From Thermoplasmata archaeon (GTDB lineage Archaea > Thermoplasmatota > Thermoplasmata > Thermoplasmatales > Thermoplasmataceae), in NCBI GenBank assembly GCA_021820525.1, contig JAKADM010000011.1:1-34766 (forward strand): DNA of 34,766 nt, in the 5' to 3' direction. The position numbers and the translations under genes were made by a program. Shown piece by piece: positions 16,479-24,401 of the stretch. Position 1 is the stretch's first letter, and every line of letters begins with the position of its first letter. The notes under the pieces were generated by a model, which saw only the letters and a list, made by a program, of their open reading frames with translations, made no database searches and was not told the origin of the DNA.

Positions 16479-16505
16479 AATGAAAGAAGCAATCTTTCAT
16501 TTTTT
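16479..16505 (+). terminator. hairpin terminator after rmuC
   Basis: AATGAAAGA (16479-16487) and TCTTTCATT (16493-16501) form a 9-bp perfect stem with a 5-nt loop, and the 3' side runs into a T tract. It begins 4 bases after the rmuC stop. The shape is like an intrinsic terminator; in archaea the T-run may suffice. Confidence 0.55.
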
Positions 16506-16555
16506 AAACTCAAAGGTAATACTGGCTATCATCTTATTCTTTAAATCAAATGGAA

Positions 16556-16566
16556 AACAATTTTAA
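16556..16566 (+). promoter_or_regulatory. TATA region of the Rieske-cytochrome b operon
   Basis: CAATTTTAAAC lies 23-33 nt before the ATG at 16589, the leaderless spacing seen elsewhere in the window. No Shine-Dalgarno is visible in front of this ATG. Confidence 0.4.
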
Positions 16567-16588
16567 ACATTAAATGTATATCTAAACA

Positions 16589-17347
16589 ATGTCAGGAGAA
16601 CAAGATCCATCAAGAAGAGGGTTCCTCAAGGTTCTTGTAGGTCTTTCAGCCGTAGCCGCAGTAGGCGGTCTGGGTAAGGGAGTCGTGCAGAATCTTGTCA
16701 CACCAGCAGTTGGACTCACCAGTTTTCCGGAAACTCAGCTTTACTGGGTAAACCCAAATTCAGGCAACAGTGCGCCTGTTCCATTAAAATCTGAAGATTT
16801 CCCGCCTGAAAGTCCACAGATCTGGATTTATTATTATCCACTTTCAGATGAGCCCAATTTTATAATAAAGTTCAAGGAGCCAGTTAGCCCGTCACAGGTG
16901 ACCATAGATGCCACTGGTCAGGTTTTTTCTTCGCCAGGTGGAGTTGGCAAGAATAATGACATTGTATCGTTCAGTGCCATTTGCCAGCACCTTGGTTGCA
17001 TTCCCCCTGTAATCCATTATTATCCACCCACGGATTACAGCGCACTTCCCGCTAACGTTCAGGCAGCGATTAAATCACAGAATACAAACGGAGATCTGAA
17101 TCACGGAGTTATACATTGCAACTGCCATGGAAGCACATACAACCCATTCAAGGGGGCAGGCATTGTGACTCACCCGACTTACAGGCCTCTTCCCAATGTG
17201 GTTTTAAAATATGACCCCATAACCGATTATCTTTACGCTAAGAAATTGATAGGTCCTGTTGTATTCGGCCATCCATCGGATCTTACGGGCGGCAATGCCA
17301 TAACGAATCTGAAGAAAACTACAGTATTCAAGATGAGTTCAAGCTGA
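16589..17347 (+). CDS. Rieske [2Fe-2S] protein with TAT signal
   Basis: A 252-residue protein. A twin-arginine signal SRRGFLK at residues 8-14 precedes a hydrophobic stretch (15-30), so it is exported folded and stays membrane-anchored. The cluster ligands are in box I, CQHLGC (C132, H134, C137), and box II, CNCHGS (C177, C179, H180). The insert between the boxes is about 40 residues, longer than in many bacterial Rieske proteins. It is the high-potential electron acceptor subunit of a bc1-like quinol-oxidising complex facing the outside, paired with the cytochrome b encoded 9 bases downstream. No cytochrome c1 gene is present, as is usual in acidophilic archaea, where copper proteins can take over. 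Confidence 0.93.
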   Translation: MSGEQDPSRRGFLKVLVGLSAVAAVGGLGKGVVQNLVTPAVGLTSFPETQLYWVNPNSGNSAPVPLKSEDFPPESPQIWIYYYPLSDEPNFIIKFKEPVSPSQVTIDATGQVFSSPGGVGKNNDIVSFSAICQHLGCIPPVIHYYPPTDYSALPANVQAAIKSQNTNGDLNHGVIHCNCHGSTYNPFKGAGIVTHPTYRPLPNVVLKYDPITDYLYAKKLIGPVVFGHPSDLTGGNAITNLKKTTVFKMSSS

Positions 17348-17359
17348 GGTGAGATATTG
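17348..17359 (+). promoter_or_regulatory. Shine-Dalgarno and TTG start of cytochrome b
   Basis: GGTGA (17348-17352), directly after the Rieske stop codon (17345-17347), lies 4 nt before TTG at 17357. This decides the TTG start, since no ATG is in frame at the right place. Confidence 0.65.
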
Positions 17360-19048
17360 GGAATAAAAGAAACAATTAATAATTTAAAAAATGTAATAAG
17401 TGTTAAAAATGTGCTGGGAGAAGATCCCTTAAAGATCAATGAGTTGCCTCTCACTACTGTGCCGGATTATATGAGAAAAAAGGGAGGTTTCTGGTACTGG
17501 ACAGGTGCCCTTATTTCAATGGCATTTGTATATCAGATTGTAACTGGTCTGATCCTTCTTCTCTATTACGATCCAGCTAACGCATATAATTCCACAGAGT
17601 ACATCCTCAGGGACGTCCCCTATGGTGAACTTATTCTCACAACACACCTATACGGAGCGTATGCAATGATTGTGCTCATATATCTTCATATGTTCAGGAA
17701 CTACTTTAATGGTGCCTACAAGAGGCCAAGGGAATTACAGTGGGTTACCGGCGTAATATTGCTTGCCCTGACCATAGGTGTAGGATACTTCGGTTATTCC
17801 ATGACCGGAGATGTACTTTCTGCAGATGCTACGGATGTTGGAAGAGGTATAGCCCTTTCAGTGCCTGTGCTTGGAAGCATGGCTGAAGCAATAGTGTTTG
17901 GAAACGGAACGGACACATCCTTATTCATAAGGATGCTTGGTTTCCACATAATTCTTGCAGCGCTTATTGGGGCACTTTTCGGTTTCCACTTCTATCTTGC
18001 CGAGGCAAACGGAATGATGCCCAGCCAGAGAAAGGTAAATTACACGGCTCCAGCTGTGGAAAAATCAAGTCCCGAGCACAAGCCATGGTATCCTTACAAC
18101 ATGCTCTTTATGATACAGCTTGCGGCATTTGCATTTGGAATCATGATATTCCTTCCAAGTGTCATAGACGCTATGAGGGTTATTCATATGGGGGTTCCAC
18201 CCATATTTGATCCATTCCCTCAGGTCTCACCCTCTTCCCCTGAGGCCGCCTTTGTTCCTCCCTATCCTCCATGGTTCCTTCTGTTCGTATACAAGGCTGT
18301 AGATTTCAAGATGTTCAACGCATTCGGTGCATATTCTGCCCTTATGGCCTCAGTGGTCTTTGGCGGAATTCCCCTTATTTATTTCATACTCGTTCCATTC
18401 ATTGACAGATCAAACAACCTCCATCCACTCGCAAGGCCTTTCTTTACAGCATTTGGTGTTCTTGCCATAATATATCTGGTGCTCCTTTCAGCATGGGGTG
18501 TACTTGCACCAGGTATACCAATTTCAACAAATGATGTTGTGATAGTTCTCGTTCCGCCTTTCATCATAGTCATGGCATTCTTCTATGCACTGAATGCCCT
18601 ATATAAAAAGGGCGCATTCAAGCCATCCCTGAGTAAAATCACGGCATCATTCGTAATATTCCTGATGATACTTTCCCTTGCAATATTTGAATTCGCAATG
18701 CAGATTGGCAATGTAATGCACGGGGTTACAACAGGAAGCGCCTTGAATCTTGGAGCTTACGGTGCAGCAACTGCCTTCGCAGCCTTTGGAACTGTAAAAT
18801 CGTCTGAGTATGCACACCTGTCCATGTCCCAGCCGAGGGAGGTTAAAGGCCTCAGTATAAGTATAAGAGCAGCCCAGGCAATAATTTCCATACTGTTCAT
18901 AATTTCAGCAGAGATTCTCTGGCTGATGATACAGGCCAATCCATTGAACCTTGAACAGGAAGCCGCTTTTGGAATCGGCCTTGGGGCGTTACTTATAATA
19001 TTCGGTATAGGATTACGTGTATACAGGTTGGTATATTACAATGAGTAA
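17357..19048 (+). CDS. cytochrome b of a bc1-like complex
   Basis: A 563-residue polytopic membrane protein. The four heme-ligating histidines are present as two pairs 14 residues apart, H97/H111 ('HLYGAYAMIVLIYLH') and H197/H211 ('HIILAALIGALFGFH'). The quinol-site PEWY tetrapeptide appears as PPWF at 304-307 in 'PPYPPWFLLF'. It is longer than mitochondrial cytochrome b (about 380), with extra C-terminal membrane segments, so it covers both the b6 and subunit IV regions plus more. It transfers electrons from quinol to the Rieske protein across the membrane. The TTG start is backed by an upstream GGTGA. Its end overlaps the crotonase-like gene by 8 bases. Confidence 0.92.
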   Translation: MGIKETINNLKNVISVKNVLGEDPLKINELPLTTVPDYMRKKGGFWYWTGALISMAFVYQIVTGLILLLYYDPANAYNSTEYILRDVPYGELILTTHLYGAYAMIVLIYLHMFRNYFNGAYKRPRELQWVTGVILLALTIGVGYFGYSMTGDVLSADATDVGRGIALSVPVLGSMAEAIVFGNGTDTSLFIRMLGFHIILAALIGALFGFHFYLAEANGMMPSQRKVNYTAPAVEKSSPEHKPWYPYNMLFMIQLAAFAFGIMIFLPSVIDAMRVIHMGVPPIFDPFPQVSPSSPEAAFVPPYPPWFLLFVYKAVDFKMFNAFGAYSALMASVVFGGIPLIYFILVPFIDRSNNLHPLARPFFTAFGVLAIIYLVLLSAWGVLAPGIPISTNDVVIVLVPPFIIVMAFFYALNALYKKGAFKPSLSKITASFVIFLMILSLAIFEFAMQIGNVMHGVTTGSALNLGAYGAATAFAAFGTVKSSEYAHLSMSQPREVKGLSISIRAAQAIISILFIISAEILWLMIQANPLNLEQEAAFGIGLGALLIIFGIGLRVYRLVYYNE

Positions 19049-19697
19049 GGCACCTAAGGTAGCAGGATATAAGGAAATTAGCTTCTGGCAGGAAGACGGA
19101 ATAGGCGTTGTGGCCATACTTTCCGACGAGGAAGGTATGGTAAGCCTTAATTTTTTCAATGAATTTTTGAAGGTAATGACTCTGGCCATTACGGATGACA
19201 AGGTAAAGGCTCTTGCAATTACAGGTACTGACAGGAATTTTCTTACAGGCATAAGAGGATTAAGCCTGGAAACAACAAGAGATTTTCTTGATTTGACATC
19301 TGCAACAGTTTCATTCCTTTCATCAATCGAGAAACCCGTATTTGCAATGGTAAATGGAAAGGCAAAAAACATTGGCGTGGAATTTGCATTGCTTTCAGAC
19401 GTCATACTGGCAAGATCAGACTCAGAATTCTTGCTGGATATGGATTTCGAGCCCTTAATGGGTTTTTCACTGACTTCAACACGCTTCCCCCATTTTACGG
19501 TGGGTCCGTCTAAGGAAGGCCATAATTGCGATGTCATTCTAAGGGACGAGAGTTTCCTTGAGGATTCTTCCAATTATATTAACACAACAAGCAGCCATTT
19601 TCTCCCTCTGGTTAGAAAAAACAGATTAAAGGAGATAAGAAGTACCATATCGATGGAAAGAGAATATTATCTAATGCGCTCCCTTCAGGGAAGATAA
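19041..19697 (+). CDS. divergent crotonase-fold (enoyl-CoA hydratase-like) protein
   Basis: A 218-residue protein from the ATG at 19041, which overlaps the cytochrome b stop (ATGAGTAA). The frame also extends to 19017, but that would lie inside the cytochrome b tail. The core resembles enoyl-CoA hydratases: 'ALAITGTDRNFLTGIRG' for the first oxyanion-hole strand and 'KPVFAMVNGKAKNIGVEFAL' plus 'LSDVILARSDSEFLLD' for the second. The usual FSAGxD is replaced by LTGIRG and the GGG turn by NIG; the Glu of the GxE position is kept. The C-terminal part that normally completes the trimer is shortened or altered. It may be a catalytically altered or structural member tied to the respiratory complex, but its function is unknown. 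Confidence 0.7.
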   Translation: MSKAPKVAGYKEISFWQEDGIGVVAILSDEEGMVSLNFFNEFLKVMTLAITDDKVKALAITGTDRNFLTGIRGLSLETTRDFLDLTSATVSFLSSIEKPVFAMVNGKAKNIGVEFALLSDVILARSDSEFLLDMDFEPLMGFSLTSTRFPHFTVGPSKEGHNCDVILRDESFLEDSSNYINTTSSHFLPLVRKNRLKEIRSTISMEREYYLMRSLQGR

Positions 19698-19752
19698 TTA
19701 TAATATTTTAGCGTATTTCCAGGGATTAAAATTTGTAATTTCAGTTCAATTT

Positions 19753-19773
19753 TTTGATTGTTTTTCAATCAAA
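19753..19773. terminator. hairpin between convergent genes
   Basis: TTTGATTG (19753-19760) and CAATCAAA (19766-19773) form a perfect 8-bp stem around a T5 loop, between the ends of the crotonase-like gene and the DUF92 gene. T runs lie within and just before it. It is plausible as a shared terminator, but no T-run follows the stem on either strand. Confidence 0.4.
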
Positions 19774-19783
19774 TCTTAAAGTT

Positions 19784-20518
19784 TCAATGAATATATGCAA
19801 AGAAAGGTATTACAAATAGAATTGCGGAGAAAGAAGCAAGAAAATTAACCTGTCCTTTGCTAAGTTTTCCGTCATTTTCAAAAAGAGCGCCCAAGACTGA
19901 ATCAACCTGGCAGCTGATAAAGCCGGCTATGGTAATGGCAAGAAAATCCAGGTAAACATGCTGGTTTATGGACATCAGGGAATAGGAAAGCCCTATAATA
20001 GAGGCACCCGCAAGAGCTGCAATTTCACCAAGAACTGAAATTCCCCCATTTACACCAGTATTTGTTCTTTTTAAGGTTGTTATCATATAGGTGTTGGAAT
20101 CAAGAGTCCCTATTTCTGACGCAAAGGTATCTGCCGTAATGGCTGCGAAAGATGCCGAAAAGAGTAGAAAGTATGGGAGATGGTAAGGTGATATATAATT
20201 TGCAACAGAAATTATCAATCCTATGGTTCCTGCATACACCACGTTGCTTATCTTTCTCTCACCAAGTTCCCCTTCCTGATATTTGTGTTCTTTTTTGTAC
20301 TGGAATCTATATTTGGTTACAATATGGGAAGACAGGGCAAAAATTATGAGAAGGATAAGCCATGTTATATAACCAAGGAAGGATACAACCGCACCAAGAA
20401 CCACTGCGGCAATCGCACCTTTCAGGTCAAAGATGTGGAAAAATTGTGAAAGGATAAAAAGCAAAACCAGAACTGCCGATACGAGCAAAATATAGTTTTG
20501 TGAGAAAACCTGTAACAT
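19784..20518 (-). CDS. DUF92 / TIGR00297 family membrane protein
   Basis: A 244-residue protein with six or seven membrane segments. The family motifs 'ITADTFASEIG' and 'TTLKRTNTGVNGGISVLG' are both present, with a later 'DSVLGALFENDGKLSKGQ'. The family includes the plant phytyl-phosphate kinase VTE6, so a CTP-dependent prenyl-phosphate kinase activity is possible. In archaea such an enzyme might recycle or activate isoprenoid alcohols for lipids, but this is not demonstrated. The gene lies 12 bases downstream of pdxS on the same strand, so the two are probably cotranscribed although no functional link is known. Confidence 0.8.
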   Translation of the reverse strand: MLQVFSQNYILLVSAVLVLLFILSQFFHIFDLKGAIAAVVLGAVVSFLGYITWLILLIIFALSSHIVTKYRFQYKKEHKYQEGELGERKISNVVYAGTIGLIISVANYISPYHLPYFLLFSASFAAITADTFASEIGTLDSNTYMITTLKRTNTGVNGGISVLGEIAALAGASIIGLSYSLMSINQHVYLDFLAITIAGFISCQVDSVLGALFENDGKLSKGQVNFLASFSAILFVIPFFAYIH

Positions 20519-20530
20519 TTATTATCTGCT

Positions 20531-21541
20531 TTATATGCCTCTTTCTGCAAGTCTCTGCTCTTTTGGTATATCCTCGATGTTTCTTCCATCCATTGCAGGA
20601 AGACCTATGGATACGTTTCCTATCATCCTGTAATCTTCGTAGTTCTCCACTGCATCCACAATAGCCTTGGCCATCCTTATGGGATCTGGAGATTTGAATA
20701 TTCCACTTCCCACAAAAACTCCATCCATCCCCATCTTCATCATCAGTGCAGCGTCTGCTGGGGTGGCAATTCCTCCTGCGGCGAAGTTTACCACCGGGAG
20801 TCTGCCCATTCTCTTCACATCCTTCAGGAGAGAAAGGATTTCATCATTTATTTTTGCAATGTCCATGCCATAGTAAATATCATTTGTATCTGGAGATGCT
20901 TCTTTCTGTGTAAGTCCACCGATCGTTTCCCTTCTGAGGTTCAGGTAAGAATCGGTTATGGCTACAGCAACCTTGGCAAGTTCACCGTTACCCATGCTTT
21001 TAACCATCTTTATTCCCTCGGCCACATTTCTGACGTGCCTTACGGCTTCTATTATATTCCCCGTGCCAGCTTCACCTTTTGTTCTTATCATGGCAGCGCC
21101 TTCGAAGATTCTTCTCAGGGCCTCCGGAAGGTTTCTTGCACCGCATACTGTGGGTATCTTAAGCTGTTTCTTGTTTAAATGGAAGTAAGGATCGGCCGGG
21201 GTAAGAACTTCACTTTCGTCAAGCATATCCACACCCACTGCCTCAAGGGTCAGAGCCTCAGTAATATGGCCTATTCTGACCTTGGCCATTACTGGAATTG
21301 TAACTGAATCAATTATTTCCCTTATTTTTGCAGGGTCCGCCATTCTAGCTACTCCACCCTGGGCTCTTATGTCTGCAGGAACCTTTTCCAGGGCCATGAC
21401 CGCCACCGCGCCTGCAGTTTCAGCTATTCTGGCCTGTTCACCATTGGTAACATCCATAATTACTCCGCCCTTGGTCATTTTGGCGAAACCTGTTTTAAGA
21501 AGTTCATCGCCAAATCTTAAGTCTGAAATATTAAGTGCCAT
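20531..21541 (-). CDS. pdxS: pyridoxal 5'-phosphate synthase, PdxS (Pdx1) subunit
   Basis: A 336-residue TIM-barrel synthase with near-perfect family blocks: '[18 protein letters not shown]', '[20 protein letters not shown]' and '[10 protein letters not shown]', where K87 is the expected Schiff-base lysine for the sugar phosphate. '[29 protein letters not shown]' is split by the usual glycine-rich phosphate loop. It is longer than bacterial PdxS (about 290) owing to an insert near residues 205-245, as in other archaeal members. It makes PLP from ribose 5-phosphate, glyceraldehyde 3-phosphate and ammonia delivered by the glutaminase PdxT. No pdxT gene is in this window. The ATG at 21541 is preceded by a TATA box at 21566-21577. 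Confidence 0.95.
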   Translation of the reverse strand: MALNISDLRFGDELLKTGFAKMTKGGVIMDVTNGEQARIAETAGAVAVMALEKVPADIRAQGGVARMADPAKIREIIDSVTIPVMAKVRIGHITEALTLEAVGVDMLDESEVLTPADPYFHLNKKQLKIPTVCGARNLPEALRRIFEGAAMIRTKGEAGTGNIIEAVRHVRNVAEGIKMVKSMGNGELAKVAVAITDSYLNLRRETIGGLTQKEASPDTNDIYYGMDIAKINDEILSLLKDVKRMGRLPVVNFAAGGIATPADAALMMKMGMDGVFVGSGIFKSPDPIRMAKAIVDAVENYEDYRMIGNVSIGLPAMDGRNIEDIPKEQRLAERGI

Positions 21542-21565
21542 ATTATATCAACATGCTATTGGTAC

Positions 21566-21577
21566 AATATATTAAAG
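21566..21577 (-). promoter_or_regulatory. TATA box of pdxS
   Basis: CTTTAATATATT on the minus strand lies 25-36 nt before the ATG at 21541, consistent with a leaderless mRNA covering pdxS and the DUF92 gene. Confidence 0.5.
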
Positions 21578-21612
21578 GTTTATTGCATATATTACATATA
21601 TTCAGATTTTGA

Positions 21613-22248
21613 TTAAAAGAATAGGAATAAATATAAGCTTGGAAGAATGTTAATATTTAAGGCAAACTGAAAGATAAAGTAAAATCCAAAAATTAGCAGT
21701 ATAATGGAACTGAAAAGGTCTATAATCACGGCCAGTTTTTCTCCAAAACGCACATAGGACCTGTTGATTATATAGCATACAAAATATGTATATAATATGA
21801 TACCGATATAAAAGAAGACAAAGGGTGAAACACCAAATCTACTTATTATGCTGAGCCCTGCAGTTAACCACCAGCTAATTTGCATAGGATTGACCAGACC
21901 TGTGGTAAGCCCTTTCCAGTAACTGCCATTCTCCCGGATATTTTCATCAGGTATCTGGGACTGTCCTTTGATCAGGGTTCTGATCATTTTGTATCCAAGA
22001 TAGGTAAAGTAAATTCCCCCAAGGAGATATATGGCCCATTCCAGGCTGGATATGTCTACAAGATCTCTGAATAAAATAATTGTTACCATAAGACAAAAAT
22101 CCGCAGTCATAGCTCCCATTGCCACAAGAAATCCCGAGAGAACGCTTGTTCTCGAACGGGAAAACATCATTGCCATAACTGGACCGGGAGGTGCTGCCAT
22201 GGAGACTCCAAGTGATGCCCCCAGTAATACAACTAAGAGTATATTCAA
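21613..22248 (-). CDS. LysE/RhtB family amino-acid exporter
   Basis: A 211-residue protein with six predicted membrane segments. The N-terminal 'SMAAPPGPVMAMMFSRS' matches the PGP motif of the LysE/RhtB family, and 'GLVNPMQISWW' is the second-half NP motif. It probably exports an amino acid or related small metabolite; the substrate is unknown. The start is TTG at 22248 with AT-rich promoter sequence close upstream. It is divergent from the UPF0173 hydrolase gene with 68 bases between. The C-terminus is unusually hydrophobic to the last residues (LPSLYLFLFF). Confidence 0.8.
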   Translation of the reverse strand: MNILLVVLLGASLGVSMAAPPGPVMAMMFSRSRTSVLSGFLVAMGAMTADFCLMVTIILFRDLVDISSLEWAIYLLGGIYFTYLGYKMIRTLIKGQSQIPDENIRENGSYWKGLTTGLVNPMQISWWLTAGLSIISRFGVSPFVFFYIGIILYTYFVCYIINRSYVRFGEKLAVIIDLFSSIILLIFGFYFIFQFALNINILPSLYLFLFF

Positions 22249-22316
22249 CGCAACCAGTATAAATAGGTTATAATTAAATATTACAAACTTTTAGTAGTAT
22301 ATTTGCATTTTCAATC

Positions 22317-23015
22317 ATGAGCAAAAATATAGAACTTATATGGCAGGGACATGCATGCTTTGAAATAAGAGGGAGCAAGAGGATAATTGTGGATCCCTTT
22401 CTGGAGGGAAACCCTGTTGCAAAGATAAAAAAAGAGGATGTTGAAGCAGATATTGTTGTGGTTACCCACGGTCACTCAGATCACGTGGGGGATGCCCTTT
22501 ATATAGGGAAGAAAAACGAGGCACCCATAGTTACAATGGTTGAACTTGCATGGCTTCTTTCAGAAAAGGATAAATCTCTTACGATCCATGACATCAATTT
22601 CAGTGGAAATGTCATAATCGATGGGGTCAAGATAACGGCAGTACCGGCCCTTCACTCATCAAGTTATGAGGGAAAGTATGCAGGAAATCCTGGAGGAATG
22701 ATTATTGAAATGGACGGGACTACCATATACCACGCAGGAGACACTGGAATTTTCAAGGATATGGAATTAATTGGAAGTATGTATAAACCGGACATAGCCA
22801 TGCTGCCCATAGGAGGTCATTATACAATGTCTCCCAATGAGGCAGCCGAGGCAGTTAAGATGATAAAACCAAAGGTAGCCATACCCATGCATTACAGCAC
22901 ATTTCCACTTATCAAACAGGACCCTTCTGTTTTCAAAAGTCTGGCAGAAAAGGATGGGGGCATTAAGATAATAATCCCGGAGATTGGAAAGAACTTCAAT
23001 GTGGACATTAAATGA
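22317..23015 (+). CDS. UPF0173-type metal-dependent hydrolase (metallo-beta-lactamase fold)
   Basis: A 232-residue protein starting at the ATG at 22317. The metal-binding motif THGHSDHVGD (residues 50-59) is the HxHxDH signature. Later ligands are in 'ALHSSSYEGKYAGNPGG', 'IYHAGDTGIF' and 'VAIPMHYSTFP'. These match the UPF0173 group (relatives of UlaG), small cytoplasmic hydrolases of unknown substrate with two metal ions. The gene is monocistronic, between the divergent LysE gene and the convergent cdc6 gene. The family call is sure; the reaction is not. Confidence 0.88.
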   Translation: MSKNIELIWQGHACFEIRGSKRIIVDPFLEGNPVAKIKKEDVEADIVVVTHGHSDHVGDALYIGKKNEAPIVTMVELAWLLSEKDKSLTIHDINFSGNVIIDGVKITAVPALHSSSYEGKYAGNPGGMIIEMDGTTIYHAGDTGIFKDMELIGSMYKPDIAMLPIGGHYTMSPNEAAEAVKMIKPKVAIPMHYSTFPLIKQDPSVFKSLAEKDGGIKIIIPEIGKNFNVDIK

Positions 23016-23088
23016 AACTGAAAAGCTGAACCTTATATTGGAAAAAACTTCCATCAATAAAATTTTAAACAGAAATATAATTTTTAAA

Positions 23089-24315
23089 TCAGATCCTTTC
23101 ATCAAGCTTGAACTGCCTTGATTGCTTTACATCACCAATGTTTGAAAAGTCAGGATCATCAAGAATATACCTTTTCATATCATTTTCCCTTCCTGTAATC
23201 CTTATGAGTCTGGTTCTTCCATATCTGCCCAGGCTCTTTAATGTTGTAGAAATCAGGCCGTAATCTTCCAGATCAGTAAGGAAATCACTGATTCTTCTCT
23301 GTGTGAGCGGCGCAATGCCAACCCTCTCGCAAAGGTGGTTGTAAATGGAAGATACTTCACCGGTTGTTGCTGAGTTTGGCCGCGCTTCCCCGCATAGTAT
23401 GACTGAAAGAAGCACAAGCTTGGAATGAACAGGCAGAGTTTTTATGGTTTCTCTCATAATGTCGATTTCCAGGTTATCTCTTGCTTTGTATACATATTCC
23501 CTTGTTACTCTTTTGGCAGAATCTCTCAGTGCAAGTTCAATGGCAACCCTCATAAGATCAATGGCTTTTCTTGCGTCACCGTGTTCCTGAGCACCTATGG
23601 CCGCACATAAATTAACAGCCGTTTCGTCATAGTTTTCATCTCCCAGAACTCTTCTGACCCTTGGGAGGAGAATATCCCTTAGTTGCTCAGAATTATATGG
23701 TGGAAAAACAATGGATTCCTTATTCAGCCTGCTCTTGACTCTTGGATCAAGTTTTTCATAAAATGCCGTATCATTTGTTATTCCTATAATACTTCCAGAA
23801 ACGCCTGGATTCTCATCTGTCACCTTTAGAAGAAGGTACAGGGAATCTCCACCATTCTTTTCAACAAGTTTATCCACTTCATCCAGAATAATAATTATTT
23901 CCTTTTTCAAATTCTTAAGCCCGGAAACAAGTTCTTCATAAATCCTGTCTAATGTCCATCCGGACTGTGGAACAATATCAGGCCCGAGAAGAGTCCTGGC
24001 AATAAACACCAGTATGGAGTATGGCGAATCATAGTTCTGGCAGTTAATATAGCATACTGTCAGGTTTCCTCCAATTTTTTCAGAAAGCTTGGATGTTACA
24101 AACTTTGTAACTGAAGTTTTTCCAGTCCCTGTTTTACCATATAATATGAGATGGCTCGATTTCATTCCGAGGAGCAGTGAACTCATGGCATCTGCCATTC
24201 TTGCTATCTGCTCCTCTCTATGTGGAAATTCCTCCGGTTCGTGAGTCGCACTTAAAACTGTTAAATCTCCTTTCAGAGAAAAGGATTCAAATTGATACTT
24301 GTCAAACGGATTCAA
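23089..24315 (-). CDS. cdc6: Orc1/Cdc6 replication initiator
   Basis: A 408-residue AAA+ protein. Walker A LYGKTGTGKTS is near residues 58-68, Walker B IIILDEVDKL near 139-148, and the sensor 1 region is 'GSIIGITND'. 'EHGDARKAIDLMRVA' is the sensor 2 helix, followed by a C-terminal winged helix ('TQRRISDFLTDLEDYGLIS'). Archaeal Orc1/Cdc6 proteins bind origin recognition boxes and load MCM, and their genes often lie beside an origin. The start is TTG at 24315, chosen because GGTGA (24321-24325) sits 5 nt before it. The gene follows folC on the same strand, with 86 bases between that include a palindrome. I found no cluster of origin boxes here. Confidence 0.93.
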   Translation of the reverse strand: MNPFDKYQFESFSLKGDLTVLSATHEPEEFPHREEQIARMADAMSSLLLGMKSSHLILYGKTGTGKTSVTKFVTSKLSEKIGGNLTVCYINCQNYDSPYSILVFIARTLLGPDIVPQSGWTLDRIYEELVSGLKNLKKEIIIILDEVDKLVEKNGGDSLYLLLKVTDENPGVSGSIIGITNDTAFYEKLDPRVKSRLNKESIVFPPYNSEQLRDILLPRVRRVLGDENYDETAVNLCAAIGAQEHGDARKAIDLMRVAIELALRDSAKRVTREYVYKARDNLEIDIMRETIKTLPVHSKLVLLSVILCGEARPNSATTGEVSSIYNHLCERVGIAPLTQRRISDFLTDLEDYGLISTTLKSLGRYGRTRLIRITGRENDMKRYILDDPDFSNIGDVKQSRQFKLDERI

Positions 24316-24320
24316 TTAAC

Positions 24321-24325
24321 TCACC
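24321..24325 (-). promoter_or_regulatory. Shine-Dalgarno deciding the TTG start of cdc6
   Basis: On the minus strand GGTGA is followed by GTTAA and the TTG at 24315. The same GGTGA element precedes the TTG of the cytochrome b gene, supporting real use of both. Confidence 0.55.
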
Positions 24326-24375
24326 GGTAATCCTATGTAATTGGTGAATGCTAAAAAGCATTTTTAATATGAACC

Positions 24376-24394
24376 TGATCAATGATATTGATCA
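24376..24394. promoter_or_regulatory. palindrome between folC and cdc6
   Basis: TGATCAAT-GAT-ATTGATCA is a perfect 8-bp inverted repeat with a 3-nt spacer in the 86-base gap, about 60-80 nt upstream of the cdc6 start. It could be an operator or initiator-binding site. It could also be a short hairpin in the folC-cdc6 transcript; no T-run follows it in the direction of transcription. Confidence 0.4.
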
Positions 24395-24401
24395 AATTGT
24401 G

